A stretch of 64,000 bases of DNA. Origin: Rhynchosporium graminicola. Taxonomy: Eukaryota > Ascomycota > Leotiomycetes > Helotiales > Ploettnerulaceae. The notes under the pieces are model-generated. The model saw nothing but the letters and a program-made list of their open reading frames with translations, ran no database searches and was not told where the DNA came from. The stretch is from contig FJUW01000002.1 in assembly GCA_900074885.1 (NCBI GenBank), forward strand, positions 1,253,001 through 1,317,000, written 5' to 3'. The translations under genes were made by a program, and so were the position numbers. This document shows, piece after piece, positions 35,849 through 47,576 of the stretch (the stretch's first letter is position 1; each line of letters starts with the position of its first letter).

Positions 35849-38800
35849 CTAAACACTCTCCTTCACCTCCTCAGTATTATACCTCGCGAAAACACTCTGT
35901 GACATATTCCCCTTCTGGATATTCAACTTCTTGGCCTGTCTCCTGAAATAGACCCTCTTCGCCCACTTCCACGTTTCCACACCAAAGAAGAACAGGATCG
36001 TCTCAATGATGACCACCACCCACTCCCACGTAATGCCCGTATGTCTGAACACCCTATCATTCAGAACCGGGATATACAATGTCGGGAAAACCGTGACAAA
36101 ACCCGCGACGATGGACCAGAACAGGAATTTGTTGCGCCAGATATCAATCGCCCATTGCGTGAAGTATTTTTTAGAGCCCGGCTGCATGCGGAAGAATGAG
36201 CGTCGCATGTTGACCATTTCCCAGGCGAGGAAGAGCGAGAACCAGGTCATACAGACGAAGGTCGTGGCGCGGGCTTTGAATACCGTTTCGCAGCCTTGGT
36301 CGATCGAGTTGTTGCAACCGATTCCTAGACCGCCGTCGCCGAAGCCGAAGAGTACAATGCTGAAGGCTGAGAGACAGAGTGCCGCCATCCAGAGCCCGTA
36401 GACCATCATGTCGATCATGACTTCGAGGGTGAAGACGCCGACTTTGAGGGATTGAGGAGGCCGCTGCATGATGTCTGGTGCGGCGACTTCGAATCCAAGA
36501 CCCATATCTGGGAGGGAGGACGTGATCATGATAACCCAGAGGATTTCGACTGGTGAGAGCGGGAAGACGGACAAAGACTCGTCATCTTTGAATGCGAGAC
36601 CGATGAGCAACGTGCACGCTTGAGCGATATTCTGTCCCAGGAGATGAAGAACAAATTTCTGGATATTGTCGAACATGCGGCGACCTTCTTCGATTGCGTT
36701 CAGAATCGAGGCGAAATTATCGTCGGTGAGAATGATATCAGATGCGTCTTTTGCTACGTCAGATCCGGCCATACCCATGGCAATCCCGACGTCGGCGCGC
36801 TTGAGGGAAGGAGAGTCGTTGACTCCGTCTCCGGTCATAGCGGCGAAGCAGCCTCTGCGGTGAAGGGCGTCGATCATGCGGACCTTGGTGTTGGGAGAAC
36901 ATCTCGCGATTACGAGCGGAAGAACGGGCAGATTATCGATGTCATCGTCGGTCAGTGCGTCGAACTGAGTAGCTGTCATGACCATTGCGTCCGTGACTCT
37001 CTTGGCGAGATTGTGCATATCGGTTGGAAGTATACCAACTTGAGCTGCGATGGCTCTGGCAGTGCCAGGATGATCACCGGTCAGCATGTGAACAACGATG
37101 CCCGCTTCGTGGCATTCTTGGACGGCACCTTGGGATTCGGGACGTGGAGGATCGTAGAGGCCTACAAGACCTTGGAAGATAAGGTCTTTCTCAACCTCGT
37201 CACGAGGGGCTTGCGTTTCCTCCTTGGCCCGAGTGTCTTTGGTGGTATCGTGCCATTCTTTGCTAGCCAAAGCTAAGACACGAAGTCCTTGTGCGGCAAG
37301 AGCTTCCATGTTCGCCAGAATCTCAGTCTCGTGGTCTTTGGTAAATGCGATGGGCTCAGTGTTGGCATCCTTCTGGAACTGTGTGCAAGATGAGATGACA
37401 CGCTCAACAGCACCCTTGCTGAAGACCATTTCTTTTTCGTCGGACTTGAAGATGACCGACATCTTCTTGACGTCGGAATCAAAAGGATACTCTGCTTCTT
37501 GAATCCACTTGGGCGAATCGCCAGTAGTCCAACGCTCCCTCTGCCAGTTGAATCTGCTGGCAAATACTTGAATGGCGATTTCGGTTGGATCACCAGTAGC
37601 TTTCCATCCATCTTCTGCTTTATGAATCTTGGCCAAATTTGCAAGAGATGCGATGTTAAGGTAGGTTTGGAGTTGTGGATGGTTATCCAACAATTCCTGG
37701 AAAGGCGTCACTTTGTCATTTTCCTCTGGTTGTCTGTCTTTTCTACCAGTCAATTGTGAAGGGTGGATGGGGCTGTGCGAGAGGTCGCCCTGGGTTGGAT
37801 CAACAGGGTCGCTAGATGTGCCGACTGAGAAGGTTCCGCTGGATGGAATCCATGCTTTCTTGACAACCATCTTACCCTGGGTGAGGGTACCAGTTTTGTC
37901 GGAACAAATATCGGTGACACCACCGAGAGCCTCCAAAGAATCAAGCTGACGGACAACGACGTTACGCTGTACCATCCGCTTTGTCCCAGCTGCCATGGTA
38001 ATCGTAAGGACAACGACAAGCGAGGCAGGAATCATAGAAAGTCCAGTGGCGACAGCATAGATAATGACCTCTTTGTTGTTGGCGAATTCATTGGCACCCA
38101 TGACGATGATAGCGCAGATGACGGCGATACCGAAGAGGAGGATGGCAAATTTGGAAAGCTTACGTTGAAGTGGTGTGCCAACATTGGTTCCCAAAAAATT
38201 ACCAACGAAGTCTCCAACGGTCAGGCCCCAAGCCTGAAGATATCGATGGGGCTTTGCAGTACCATCTTCCTTGCGCTTGACCTCTCTAATCTTGCCATCC
38301 TTTTTGTTGAGTGCAGCAGCGATGGATCCGATCTCGGTGTACATGCCAGTCGCGAAGACTGCTCCCCTTGCTCGACCTTTAGTAACTGTTGTAGAACTGA
38401 AAGCAACATTGAGACGGTCACCAGGGCCGGTAACTTCATCAAAGGTACCATGACATGATTTAGCAACTGGAATCGACTCTCCTGTTAGAGCTGACTCGTC
38501 TGTCTCGAAATTCATCGCCTCCAGCAGTCTATATATGTTAGTCGAATGGTTTCTCACTATCCAGAAACGACTTACCGAACGTCTGCCGGGACCAGATCTC
38601 CCGTCTTCAACTCTACCAAATCACCAGGAACCAGATGTACAGTGGGAACTGTCTGGTTCTTCCCGTCTCGGATGGCGCTCGATGTAGGTGAACTCAAGTT
38701 TTTGAGCGAGTCAAGTGTCTTTTCGGCATTGTATTCTTGGAAAAAGCCAACTATAACATTCAAGAAGATGACAGCCAGTACTACTCCACCTTCGATGTAG

Positions 38801-39259
38801 GACTGAATCCCAAAACTGACAGCCATGGCAATGATCAGGATCTGACACGCATTAGCAGTGGAACAGGGTACGGTTTCGCGTGTATCATACCAAAATCATA
38901 GCATTTGCAATCTGTTTGACCAAAATTTTGATAGGCTGAACTCCATCGCTCTCGTCAAGTTTATTCTCTCCATACTCATCGAGTTTGGCCTTTGCCTGCT
39001 CGGATGTCAAACCATTCTCGGTATCCACGCCTAACTCTGCCACCAAGGCCTCGCCTGTTAATGCATGGGCGGGAGCAGAGATTGGTTTATTCGATTGCCC
39101 GGAAACATGTCCATCAATGGCCGGGGGGTTGTTTTTCTTGGAAGTTTGTGATTGCTGTGATGATTGTGATACTTGTGTGGCAGACTCCTCAGGTTTGGCA
39201 TCTTGGAATTTGATACCTTGAGGCCTTGCCTCCTGGGAGTTCTTCTCTAGATCTGCCAT
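35849..39259 (-). CDS. ENA-type P-type ATPase (Na+/K+ efflux, type IID)
   Basis: Three exons (39259-38891, 38841-38576, 38528-35849) with 49- and 47-nt introns give 1104 aa, a normal ENA length. These plasma-membrane pumps export Na+ and K+ and give salt and alkaline tolerance. The N-terminal 75 residues are a polar extension; the cation-ATPase N-domain follows (ALTGEALVAELGVDTENGLT). Other blocks are the actuator TGES motif (DESALTGESIPV), the M4 helix with TGLSMIPASLVVVLTITMA, the phosphorylation site SDKTGTLTQGKMV, the nucleotide-binding KGAVERV, MLTGDHPGTARAIAAQVGIL, and the hinge MTGDGVNDSPSLKRADVGIA. C-terminal membrane helices follow. The IPASL helix and the GDHPGTA motif separate it from SERCA/PMR1 calcium pumps. 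Ion specificity is assigned from family resemblance only. Confidence 0.9.
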
Positions 39260-40295
39260 AGTTGCAGAAGCTTGTGTGACGAGAAGATGATGAACTGTCG
39301 AAAGGGAATGACAAGCAAGAAACAAGCAATGGCCATACGAGGAGGGGACCAAGACTCCTCATATACTTGTGAACTTCCTCCATTGCACGGATTCCACCTG
39401 CTCACTGGCCGATTCGACAACGTCATTTGCATGGCGCCAACACGGCGATATACCATTCAAGTGACATCGGTCACATACCAAGACCCTAGAGGGAAAGCCA
39501 ATTCTTGGAGGAAGTGACATCTTGGTGCTTCTGTACTATCGTACCTACGCTTGTAACGATGATAAGAATTGACTTTGAACCTCCGCTACTGGGCAAAGTA
39601 TGGGGTTTCCGTGGTTCGAGCAGGAGCAGCGAGGTGGGAGGGCTCGAGGAAGGGCGGAAAGAGGTCGGAAGAAGATTGAGACGGCGGGGTTATGCTTGCG
39701 ATGTCGACCAATCACGAGCAATCGCCAAGAGAATCATCAAAACCCTCTAGAACAATCTAAACAGACTCTGGAAACTTGGCCCGAGATAAACCAACCAGAT
39801 CATCGTAAACTGATTATCTGACTGATGCTGGGGCGACTTGGGGCGACTTGGGGTTGTTACCAAGATCTGCCAAGACCCCCTCCAGTGAGCGGCGGGAGTC
39901 CGCTCCTCCGCCAAGACCTGCGTAGCGTAGCGTAGCCCTAGCCTCCTCCTTCCCCATAACCAGTGCAGGTGCGCGCGCACTCAGGCTCCACACAGCGGAA
40001 GGGCAATGGACGGACGTCATGTTCGATTCAGCTCGGCAAAGTAAGGCAGATTGACCAGCCCAGGACAGCCCAGACTTCTCCTACAGAGAACTGTGTGCCA
40101 AGAATGGCTTGGACATAGTTTTCCGCTCAATCACGGCAGCGAGCCAATGCTCGGCATCCTGGTCTCGGCATCCTTTTCGGCCTTGTCGGAAGGCAACGTG
40201 CCGTGTGAGGCTTGGCGAAAGGCGCAATGAGTATTTCTGCGTGTGTTGTGTTGTTGATATGTGTGTGAGTGAGTGTGTTAGCTAGGTACATGTTA
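39260..40295. other. Upstream region of the ENA ATPase
   Basis: Promoter-side sequence of the ATPase gene. No coding gene is seen. Short direct repeats (GGGGCGACTT twice near 39830-39850; GCGTAGCGTAGC near 39922) and GC-rich patches are present. No specific regulator site is claimed. Confidence 0.45.
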
Positions 40296-40482
40296 AATCT
40301 AGCAATCTAGCAATCTAGCAATCTAGCAATCTAGCAATCTAGCAATCTAGCAATCTAGCTATCTAGCAATCTAGCTATCTAGCAATCTAGCTATCTAGCA
40401 ATCTAGCTATCTAGCAATCTAGCAATCTAGCTATCTAGCAATCTAGCTATCTAGCTATCTAGCTATCTAGCTATCTAGCTAT
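40296..40482. repeat. 8-bp minisatellite (AATCTAGC/TATCTAGC)
   Basis: About 23 tandem copies of an 8-bp unit, CTAGCAAT or CTAGCTAT. The first part is pure CTAGCAAT, the middle alternates the two forms, and the end is pure CTAGCTAT. The unit contains the palindrome CTAG, so the array can form slipped hairpins. Confidence 0.95.
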
Positions 40483-40779
40483 GTGTCGCCACTATCATGA
40501 CCCTGAGCAGAAGGACAAATGCCGTATGAGTCGCGATGAAGAAAGATTATAAATGTATCGCGAACCGTGTTTGCAAAGTGGATTATGATTAAAAAGCTAA
40601 TTGGAACACGTGCATGTGTCATGTGGCCTGTTCTGTTTACACTTCGGCGGCTCTTTCATGGATACACTGTTCTTATCCTACAGTAATACTAAGATTCTGC
40701 TATAATCTTATCTTCTAAAAGAAACCGTCGCCGTCAGATGCTCGCTCGCCCATGATCACGTCGTGTATCAACTCGTCGT

Positions 40780-41330
40780 CGATCTGACATCACTCGCTTC
40801 ACTTTCCTATCACTAGGTACCTAGGTAATCGTACGGGGAAGTAAGTCTACCAACAACTAACTGCCGGCTCTAGAATCTTTCCAATAGCCTTAGATCAAAT
40901 GCATAACATGTTATCTTCGATCTGGCTTCGCTCACTTCACTTTACTATACCTCACTATCTCTAGCCAATCATGTGGGCAAGTCTGCTAACAACTACCGGC
41001 TCTAGCATCACTCCAACGGCCCTAGGACACCTTCCGAACACGTTATCTGCGATCTAAATTCTTTCACTTTACTTTCCCATGGTGAGGGAATCATGTGGTG
41101 CAACTCACGAACAAATGCCGGCCTTGAGAATCGATAGTAGCCCCAGAACAACTTTAGGATAAGTCGTCTTCGATCGATTATCGCTCAATCTGCTTTCTAT
41201 CACCAGGATATCCTGTGGGGTAAGTGCCGGCTCTAAAATCCCTCCCACCAGCCCTAGAATACCTTCAGAACATGTCGACATCGCTCAATTTGCCTTCCTA
41301 TCACTAGAACGCGTGGGGAAATCCACATCC
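40780..41330. repeat. Diverged tandem array of a 106-138 bp unit
   Basis: Four diverged copies start near 40780, 40918, 41050 and 41171, with a partial fifth from 41277. Each opens with CGATCT or a variant, then a CGCTCACTTCACTTTCCTATCAC-like block. Next comes an AATCATGTGGGGAAGT-like block, then GCCGGCTCTAGAATC, then CCCTAGAACACCTTC and GAACATGTTATCT. Copies differ by substitutions and indels. There is no open frame through the array. Confidence 0.8.
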
Positions 41331-41843
41331 CTAATGGCAACTACCGAGGAGTCTGATTTATTGAAGAGGCTATCTCACTGTACTCATCCGGCTCAATCTT
41401 ACGGAATTGAATACTTTTATCTTCAGCTAATGACGTCTAGGTTTAGAAAAGATCAATGCGAGAAACACCGATCGATAAAGTTAGAAAGAGGAAGACAAGG
41501 TGGTACGATTCCTACTCAGTACTATGGACAACGAAGTACATGGTACAGTACTTTTAGAAGCAGTTTCAACAATACGCACGCACAACCTTGGGCAAACCGA
41601 TGATGACGTCCAAACTCCAAGTATCAACTCCAAATAGTGTAATCGGACTACCAAAACTGCAATCACGCCATAGTTCGATACACCGTACTCCAACTCGGAT
41701 GGTCCGTAAAACTATACACTTCACTCTTCGTCGACGTCGTCTAATCACATCAACATCAGCTTCAGCGAAACCTAGCTCCTGAACACACTTCTTAGACAAC
41801 CATTACAATCCCAAGCACGACCAGAAAGAAAACGACGAGAACT

Positions 41844-44116
41844 TCAACTCACAGTACTATAATTCCAGCTCTGCACCGTATCCGTAACACTACTTGTTAC
41901 CATCGGTCCAGCACTCGTGATCAAACACGAACATGCCAAGGTGATGAAAAGCGGCAAGAAAGAAACCAGGAAATCAGGCATTGTCCATGTGTCGCGTTTC
42001 TCGACTCTGATACCCTGCTCTTTCTTTTGCCCTCCCCTTTCCCCTCCTACTACATCAAGGATTAGGATTGGAAGTCTGGGCGGAGGCGTGATGAGTGGAG
42101 TCGCTGGTCCATAATCATGTTGGAATTTCTCCATACGAAAATTCCCGATATATGACGAGATTGTTGAAGTCGGGATGTCGATTTCGATGTAGATATCCGA
42201 ATCAGTAACACCTTCTCCTGGTCCGGGGACTCTGTACGGAGATGCTACAATATCATCTGGCGTCCTCTTTTTTTTCACTGGCTGAAGAGACAGCATGTAT
42301 CCATTTCTTACAGCTTGTAACACTGTTTTCTTCTCTGTCTCGAGTCGGACTTTGTACTTGTCTTGTGGACTACGGAAAGGATGTACACGTTTCTCGATTG
42401 TGATACTCTGGTCTGTCCGGAGGAGCGATTGATCTGTGATGATGTTAAGGGCATCTTCGTTTTCGATACGAAGAAGCTCATTCGTATCCATAGGTCCAGC
42501 AGCTTCCGCGGTGAGTATGACTTCCACTTTCCTTTCTGCTCGTATTCTTTCATCAGCATTGATTGGGAAAATGTCTTCTACAGCACCAGGGACTTCGCCT
42601 CTTTCCACTCGGATAACCTCGTTTGTACCCACAGATCCCTCATCCTGCAGATCTGGCTCCATTTCTCCCCTCCTCGTTAATCGTCTCCCTTCGTCCATAT
42701 CTTTTGGTAAGACGGCTTCTTCAATGGCAGGCTCGTCTCTTTCGACTCGAACAATGTCCTTCAGCAAAAAGATCGTTCCTTCATCTCCCTCGGGCTTCTG
42801 CATATCCAGCCCGATCTCCGAGTCAGATGTGATACTAGGTATTCTGTCTAGCCTACAGCATTCCTCATCTTCCTCATCTCGTTCCTCATTCTGTGGGTTG
42901 TCCTTACATCCGGGCTAGACACATAACCATCAGTAAGAATTCTTTCCTAACTCTTTTCTTGTCCCACCAGAACACGCTCGAGATGAACCTCTCCTCTCCT
43001 CCTCCCCCTTCACTCACGATCGCACATCCCTCCAAGAACGAAAATCCTCAACTCACCGCACTCAACCCCTCACACGCCCGATCCCAAAACATCGCCCTCC
43101 CATCCCCAGGCTCACTCACATTCCCATCAACTCTCGTCTCATAAACATTACACCTCGTATACCCCAACACCTCATCAATCTGTTCTAGGATCTGGAAACT
43201 CTTGCATTTCTCATCATTCAGACACAGTTCGTGACATGCGATATCTGATATGTGGACGCGGTGGTAGAGCAGGTTGATGGAGAAACCGAGGCCAGGGATG
43301 GCGCATCGGAGAGAGGAGGAGGTGGTGGTGGTGGTGGAGAGGGGGGATGGACAGAGTGCAGTGATTGTGGATTGACTGACAAGGTGTGTTAGTAAAAATT
43401 TGAGCTGGGAAGAGGATGGGGTGGGAACAGGGACCTGTATTCGGTTGTTGTGGTTGATGTTGTATGTGTCGCTGTTGCTGTGATGATTATAACACTATCG
43501 CCTATCTGTGTCGAAGTCACCGAAACGATACTCGTCGGACGAAGGACTTCGGAGCAGACAGAGGCGTAGTCCAGTGTCATGGATGGTGGGCTGTTAATGT
43601 ATTACCCATCAGTAAGTCTCGCTTTGTCAAATTTCAAGTCTCCTCTCCTCTCTGTCTCGCGTTCTGTGGACATCTATCCGTATGGCTAGCCAGGGAACTC
43701 GTCGGCTATTAAAATAGATAACTTACGGATGAACCATCAGACTCGCCACATCCCTAACCTGACCCGTCCCATAACAGACTATTCTCCCATCAACAAGTCT
43801 CCTTCTCCAGAAACATCTACAAATCCCCAAGATACAAAACTGCAAACAGTAATAATAAACGCAGTTCACCGGAAAAGTAAGTGCGAATAAGACATCACTT
43901 ACAATCAGGACTCGTCCAAGACGACAAGCCTACAAGATCCTGTCTCCTCATCTTCGTTCCTATCGAGACTTTCCCGAACACATCTCCATCTCCCTCGTCG
44001 TACTTAACCAAGACCCTGTGCCGCGGCAGGGAAAGCGCAGATGTCAAGCTCGTGCTTAACGATATCTTGATGATCAACCACAACGCCGCAAGGCATGAGA
44101 TGCGAGAAGACGACAT
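41844..44116 (-). CDS. Secretory-pathway PAN/apple-like protein with C-terminal membrane anchor
   Basis: Predicted exons 44116-43899, 43816-43727, 43590-43435, 43375-43057 and 42914-41844 give about 617 aa. Intron 1 has alternative choices; the one used gives SPDCKCFW. The start at 44116 gives a signal peptide (MSSSRISCLAALWLIIKIS). A cysteine-rich module follows, then a Thr-rich stretch. Next is a PAN-like motif (ACHELCLNDEKCKSFQI, CNVYETRV, ACEGLS), a fold used for binding protein or carbohydrate. The second half (about residues 290-480) is acidic and contains five or six degenerate copies of a roughly 25-residue motif ending in IRVER/IRAER/LRIEN/ITIEK. A hydrophobic helix (FLVSFLPLFITLACSCLITS) lies near the C-terminus. 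The family is not recognised. A cell-surface sensor or adhesin role is only a guess. Confidence 0.6.
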
Positions 44117-45112
44117 GGTAATCGTTCTGGCTGTCCGCGTCAATACACCAGTACATGCAAATATATAGTAAGAGATCATATATCGCGAAATTTTGACGAG
44201 AGGAAGAGCAGGTATCGTATAGGACGATGGAAAAACACAGCTCATCTGAAAGGTATAGCCTGGATGGGACGACTTCTTTATCCTGAATATACATATCGAT
44301 ACATATGCGTGAACTACTACACAGCACCTCCATTCACCTCCCAGCTGATGCAACCCGCACCAAGAACCGCAATCATGCATTTCTTCCGGATCAACACCCT
44401 TCGTGCCCTCGCGGTGATAATAGCGTCCTATATCACCTACATGCCTCAGCCTATACCATAACCCCATCCAGAGGCACAAATCACATACCAAAAACCCCAA
44501 AAAAAAGCTCACCCAAACAAAACAAAACACCCATCTCACCCAAATCCATTTCCTCCGCACTATACACCTCCACCTCCGGCTGATACCCCCTTCTTCCCAG
44601 AGCATAACAATTATCCAGATTGGATTTCTACGTGTGATTAATAATGGACGTGCGTTGAATTCCCCTTTCCTCAGGGAAATAGATGAAGAGGCGTTGGCTT
44701 CGTTTAGGTTGTGTGGCGTCTTGAGTCTGTTTGGCGTTCGCTTACATTGTGGGGGTTTTCCGAGGGGTGGCCTAAGGTAGAGAGAGATGGATGGATGGAC
44801 GAATTGTGTGATGTGAGATGTGGAGCTGAAGCGAGAGGACGTTGCGCTGGGCTGGTTAGAGTAATAGGGTTAAGTGTCGGATCGTCTGAAATGCTGTGGT
44901 TATAGGATGGGATGGGGTGGATGTGGATGTATTGGTATATCAGTCTTGTGTTGTTAAGTCTGCTAGATGAGATAATATCTGAAGGGCAACGCCTGGGATC
45001 TGGTTCGATTCTTAGGGTGATTTTACAGAAGGTTGTGCCGAGATGAGAGGACTGGTGTTCCAATTAGAGAGCCGAAATCAAAGAAAAGTAAAGAATGATC
45101 AGCAAACAAAAC
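44117..45112. other. Intergenic region
   Basis: About 1 kb between two minus-strand genes. No gene is supported; the overlapping open frames here are short and low-complexity. It should hold the promoter of the PAN-like protein gene. Confidence 0.45.
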
Positions 45113-47576
45113 CTATCCTCCCCTCGCATAATCCTCCTGCTCCATCTCCATTAATATACTACCCCTCTCCACCACTACAGCCTCAACCCACCTGCTCTCA
45201 GCCACGACCCTCCTCATCCTCTCAACCTCATCAATACCCGCCCTCCCCTCAACAGCCCTCCGTTCACTCTCATGCCTAACCCTCATCGCCTCCATCTTCC
45301 TAACCTCCACTTCCCTAGCAGCACCCAACTGCTTTCTCCGATAAGCATCCCAGAACCTATACTCCTTATCCTGATTCTCCCTCAATTCATCCCTGGCATC
45401 TCTCACCCTGTACTCAGCATCCGGCTTCCCATTCCAAAACGCCCGCAGCTGGACGACGTACGCGTCTTCGATACGACGTTCCTCTTCCAGACGTGCTTGG
45501 TATTCTTGCTCGAATCGAGCTTCGGAGGCCGTGACTTTGTGTAGGCTTTCTACTGCTAGCGCGTTCATCTCAGCAGGTTGTCGAACCGCCAAAACATCAA
45601 GCTGATCCTGTCTCTCTTTCTTCAAGACCTCGATTTCGAATTCGTAGCGTTCTGCCATCAGGACGCGTTGGTTGTCGCTCAGGACCTCCAGCTCGACACT
45701 CAGTCGTTGAAATCGGCGATGCACAGCTGCGAGTCGTTCTTCTTCCACCCTTCTTCTCTCTTCATCTCTGACTCTCTGTTCCGCTTCCTCTCTGATCCTC
45801 AACACCTCCAACTCAGCGATAAGCCTTTCCTCTTCCGCCCTCTCAAAAGCCTCTATCTCCTGCAACATCTCTCTCAACTCCTCCGCCTCTGCTTCCCTCC
45901 TCAGATTCTCTACCTGCTGCCTCGTAATCTCCCTCGCGGTCTCAGCCGCCGAACGTCTCGTCACAGCCGCCGCTTCCCTCCTCCGACTTTCAACTTGCGC
46001 TTGCATAGTAAGCAACTGTTCATCCGTACAAGCGCACGTCTTCCATCTATCACCGCAGATATAGCAGAATTGCGCTTTACATCTGCACGTCATGTGTCTG
46101 CACCCTTTATTATGCTCCACAAAAGCATGGCAGCTATAACAGCGTTTCCAGCCTTCGAGCTCGGCTAAGTCGGTCGTGGCTTGGACGGCTGGATCTTGTG
46201 GACAGTCGGATCCGTTGTGATGGGCGCCTCTGCACAGCGCGCAGGTCTTCTTGGAGCATTTAGTGCATTTGGCAAAGGTACGGGCGGGGTCGAGGTTCTT
46301 GGGTGGGATCCAGACGCTGCAGGTGCTGATGTGGCAGTAGATGCGGTCGCTGGTGGGGATGGACCATTCGGCGTCGCGTTGGTGGTATTTGGTTTTGGTG
46401 GCGTGGTCGAGATGTGGAAGGATGTTTGCCGATGGGATGGCGTTGAGACAGCATTTTGCTGGCCAGTGGGTTTCGGATTCGAGGGCGGTACTGTGGATTT
46501 TAGATGGAGTTTGTTGGATGTGAAGTGGGAGTCTTACTTGATTAGTCTTTGGAAGCATTCTGTGCAGTAGCTGTGACAACTCAATGTAATCATGGAAGGT
46601 GCGTCAAAGTCATCGAAGCACGAGACACATTCTCTAGGTAATCTTATAAGCTTTGTCTCGAAAAGTCCAAAAAGATAAAACCTACATGGTAGATGGTTCC
46701 GCGATAGGTGCTGGTCTCGCAGGTTCAATTATTGGCGGTGCTGACCTCAAAGGCTCGGAGGTTTGCGTAACATCTGTCGACGACGATACATTGCTCTCAG
46801 TGAGAGCAGCGATATTGGCCTTCCGACCAAATAAAGCGCTAAATATCGATGATGTCTTCCTAGTACGTTTCGGTTGCGTGATGGGTTCTGGGTGAGGATC
46901 CGCCGCGATCAACATGGATGTATAACCAGAATCAATCGAAGCAAACGATATAGCACTGGCACCACTAAGTCGAGATGATCCAGCTGCATTAAGCGAAGCT
47001 ACATTTGACGTATACTCGTTGCTGAGGCTCTGATATGTGTCAGCTATGATTCTGCAAAAAACTGTTTATGATTCTTACTTCTCGGTCTCGTCTCGGCTTC
47101 ACAGAAGCTCTTCCAACTCTGGAGATGGGCCGTTCTCGTCTCGCAGCCGCTGCTCGTCCAAGTTCCTCTTCCTCATGTCTCGTCCGTAATCTCTCAATAG
47201 CCACCGGAAGCATGCTCCGTAAAATCGGAGAGGTCGATTCTTGAAATGTCAGTAGTTCGGGCGGTGGCTCGTATCTTCGCCAGTCTACAGGCGCATCCCT
47301 AGAGACGCTCTCCACCACAGGCTCGAACGCCAGATATGAAGCAAATGCCTCTTCGCTCTGATCAGTGGTGCCTGTAGCGAGTTCAAAGTCGAAGAAGAGC
47401 TCGTCACGACTGCCTCTTGAGGAAGATGCCGAGGCCATGTTTGGGGGTTGAAGAAATCCTTGTGGAAGATTGGTATTCAGTCGTAAATTCGTATATGAAG
47501 CCTCTTCTCTGTCTTCAAGCGGCCAAGGTCTATCTTCGAGAGGCCAGTTGCCTGGCATTCTTGTTGCAGTCATCAT
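45113..47576 (-). CDS. RBR-type E3 ubiquitin ligase with long coiled coil
   Basis: Four exons (47576-47079, 47029-46686, 46633-46538, 46490-45113) with 47-52 nt introns give 771 aa. RBR ligases take ubiquitin from an E2 onto a RING2 cysteine before passing it to a substrate. The first 280 residues are disordered and include FSALFGRKANI. RING1 is CVSCFDDFDAPSMITLSCHS followed by YCTECFQRLI. The IBR region includes CHISTCSVWIPP, then CTKCSKKTCALCRGAHH. RING2 is CYSCHAFVEHNKGCRHMTCR followed by C-KAQFCYICG; the catalytic Cys is the one in KGCRHM. The C-terminal 270 residues are a continuous Glu/Arg-rich coiled coil (many EEERL and RREAE heptads), which would mediate oligomerisation or substrate binding. 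Each splice junction reconstructs part of the zinc-binding pattern, so the model is strong. Confidence 0.88.

Noticed and set aside
36620..37276. 218-codon plus-strand open frame
   Set aside because: Antisense to the ATPase catalytic core, without an ATG start and without any family match.
44264..45063. Small open frames on both strands next to the PAN-like gene
   Set aside because: Low-complexity (Ser/Thr/Pro/His) translations with no start context or homology.
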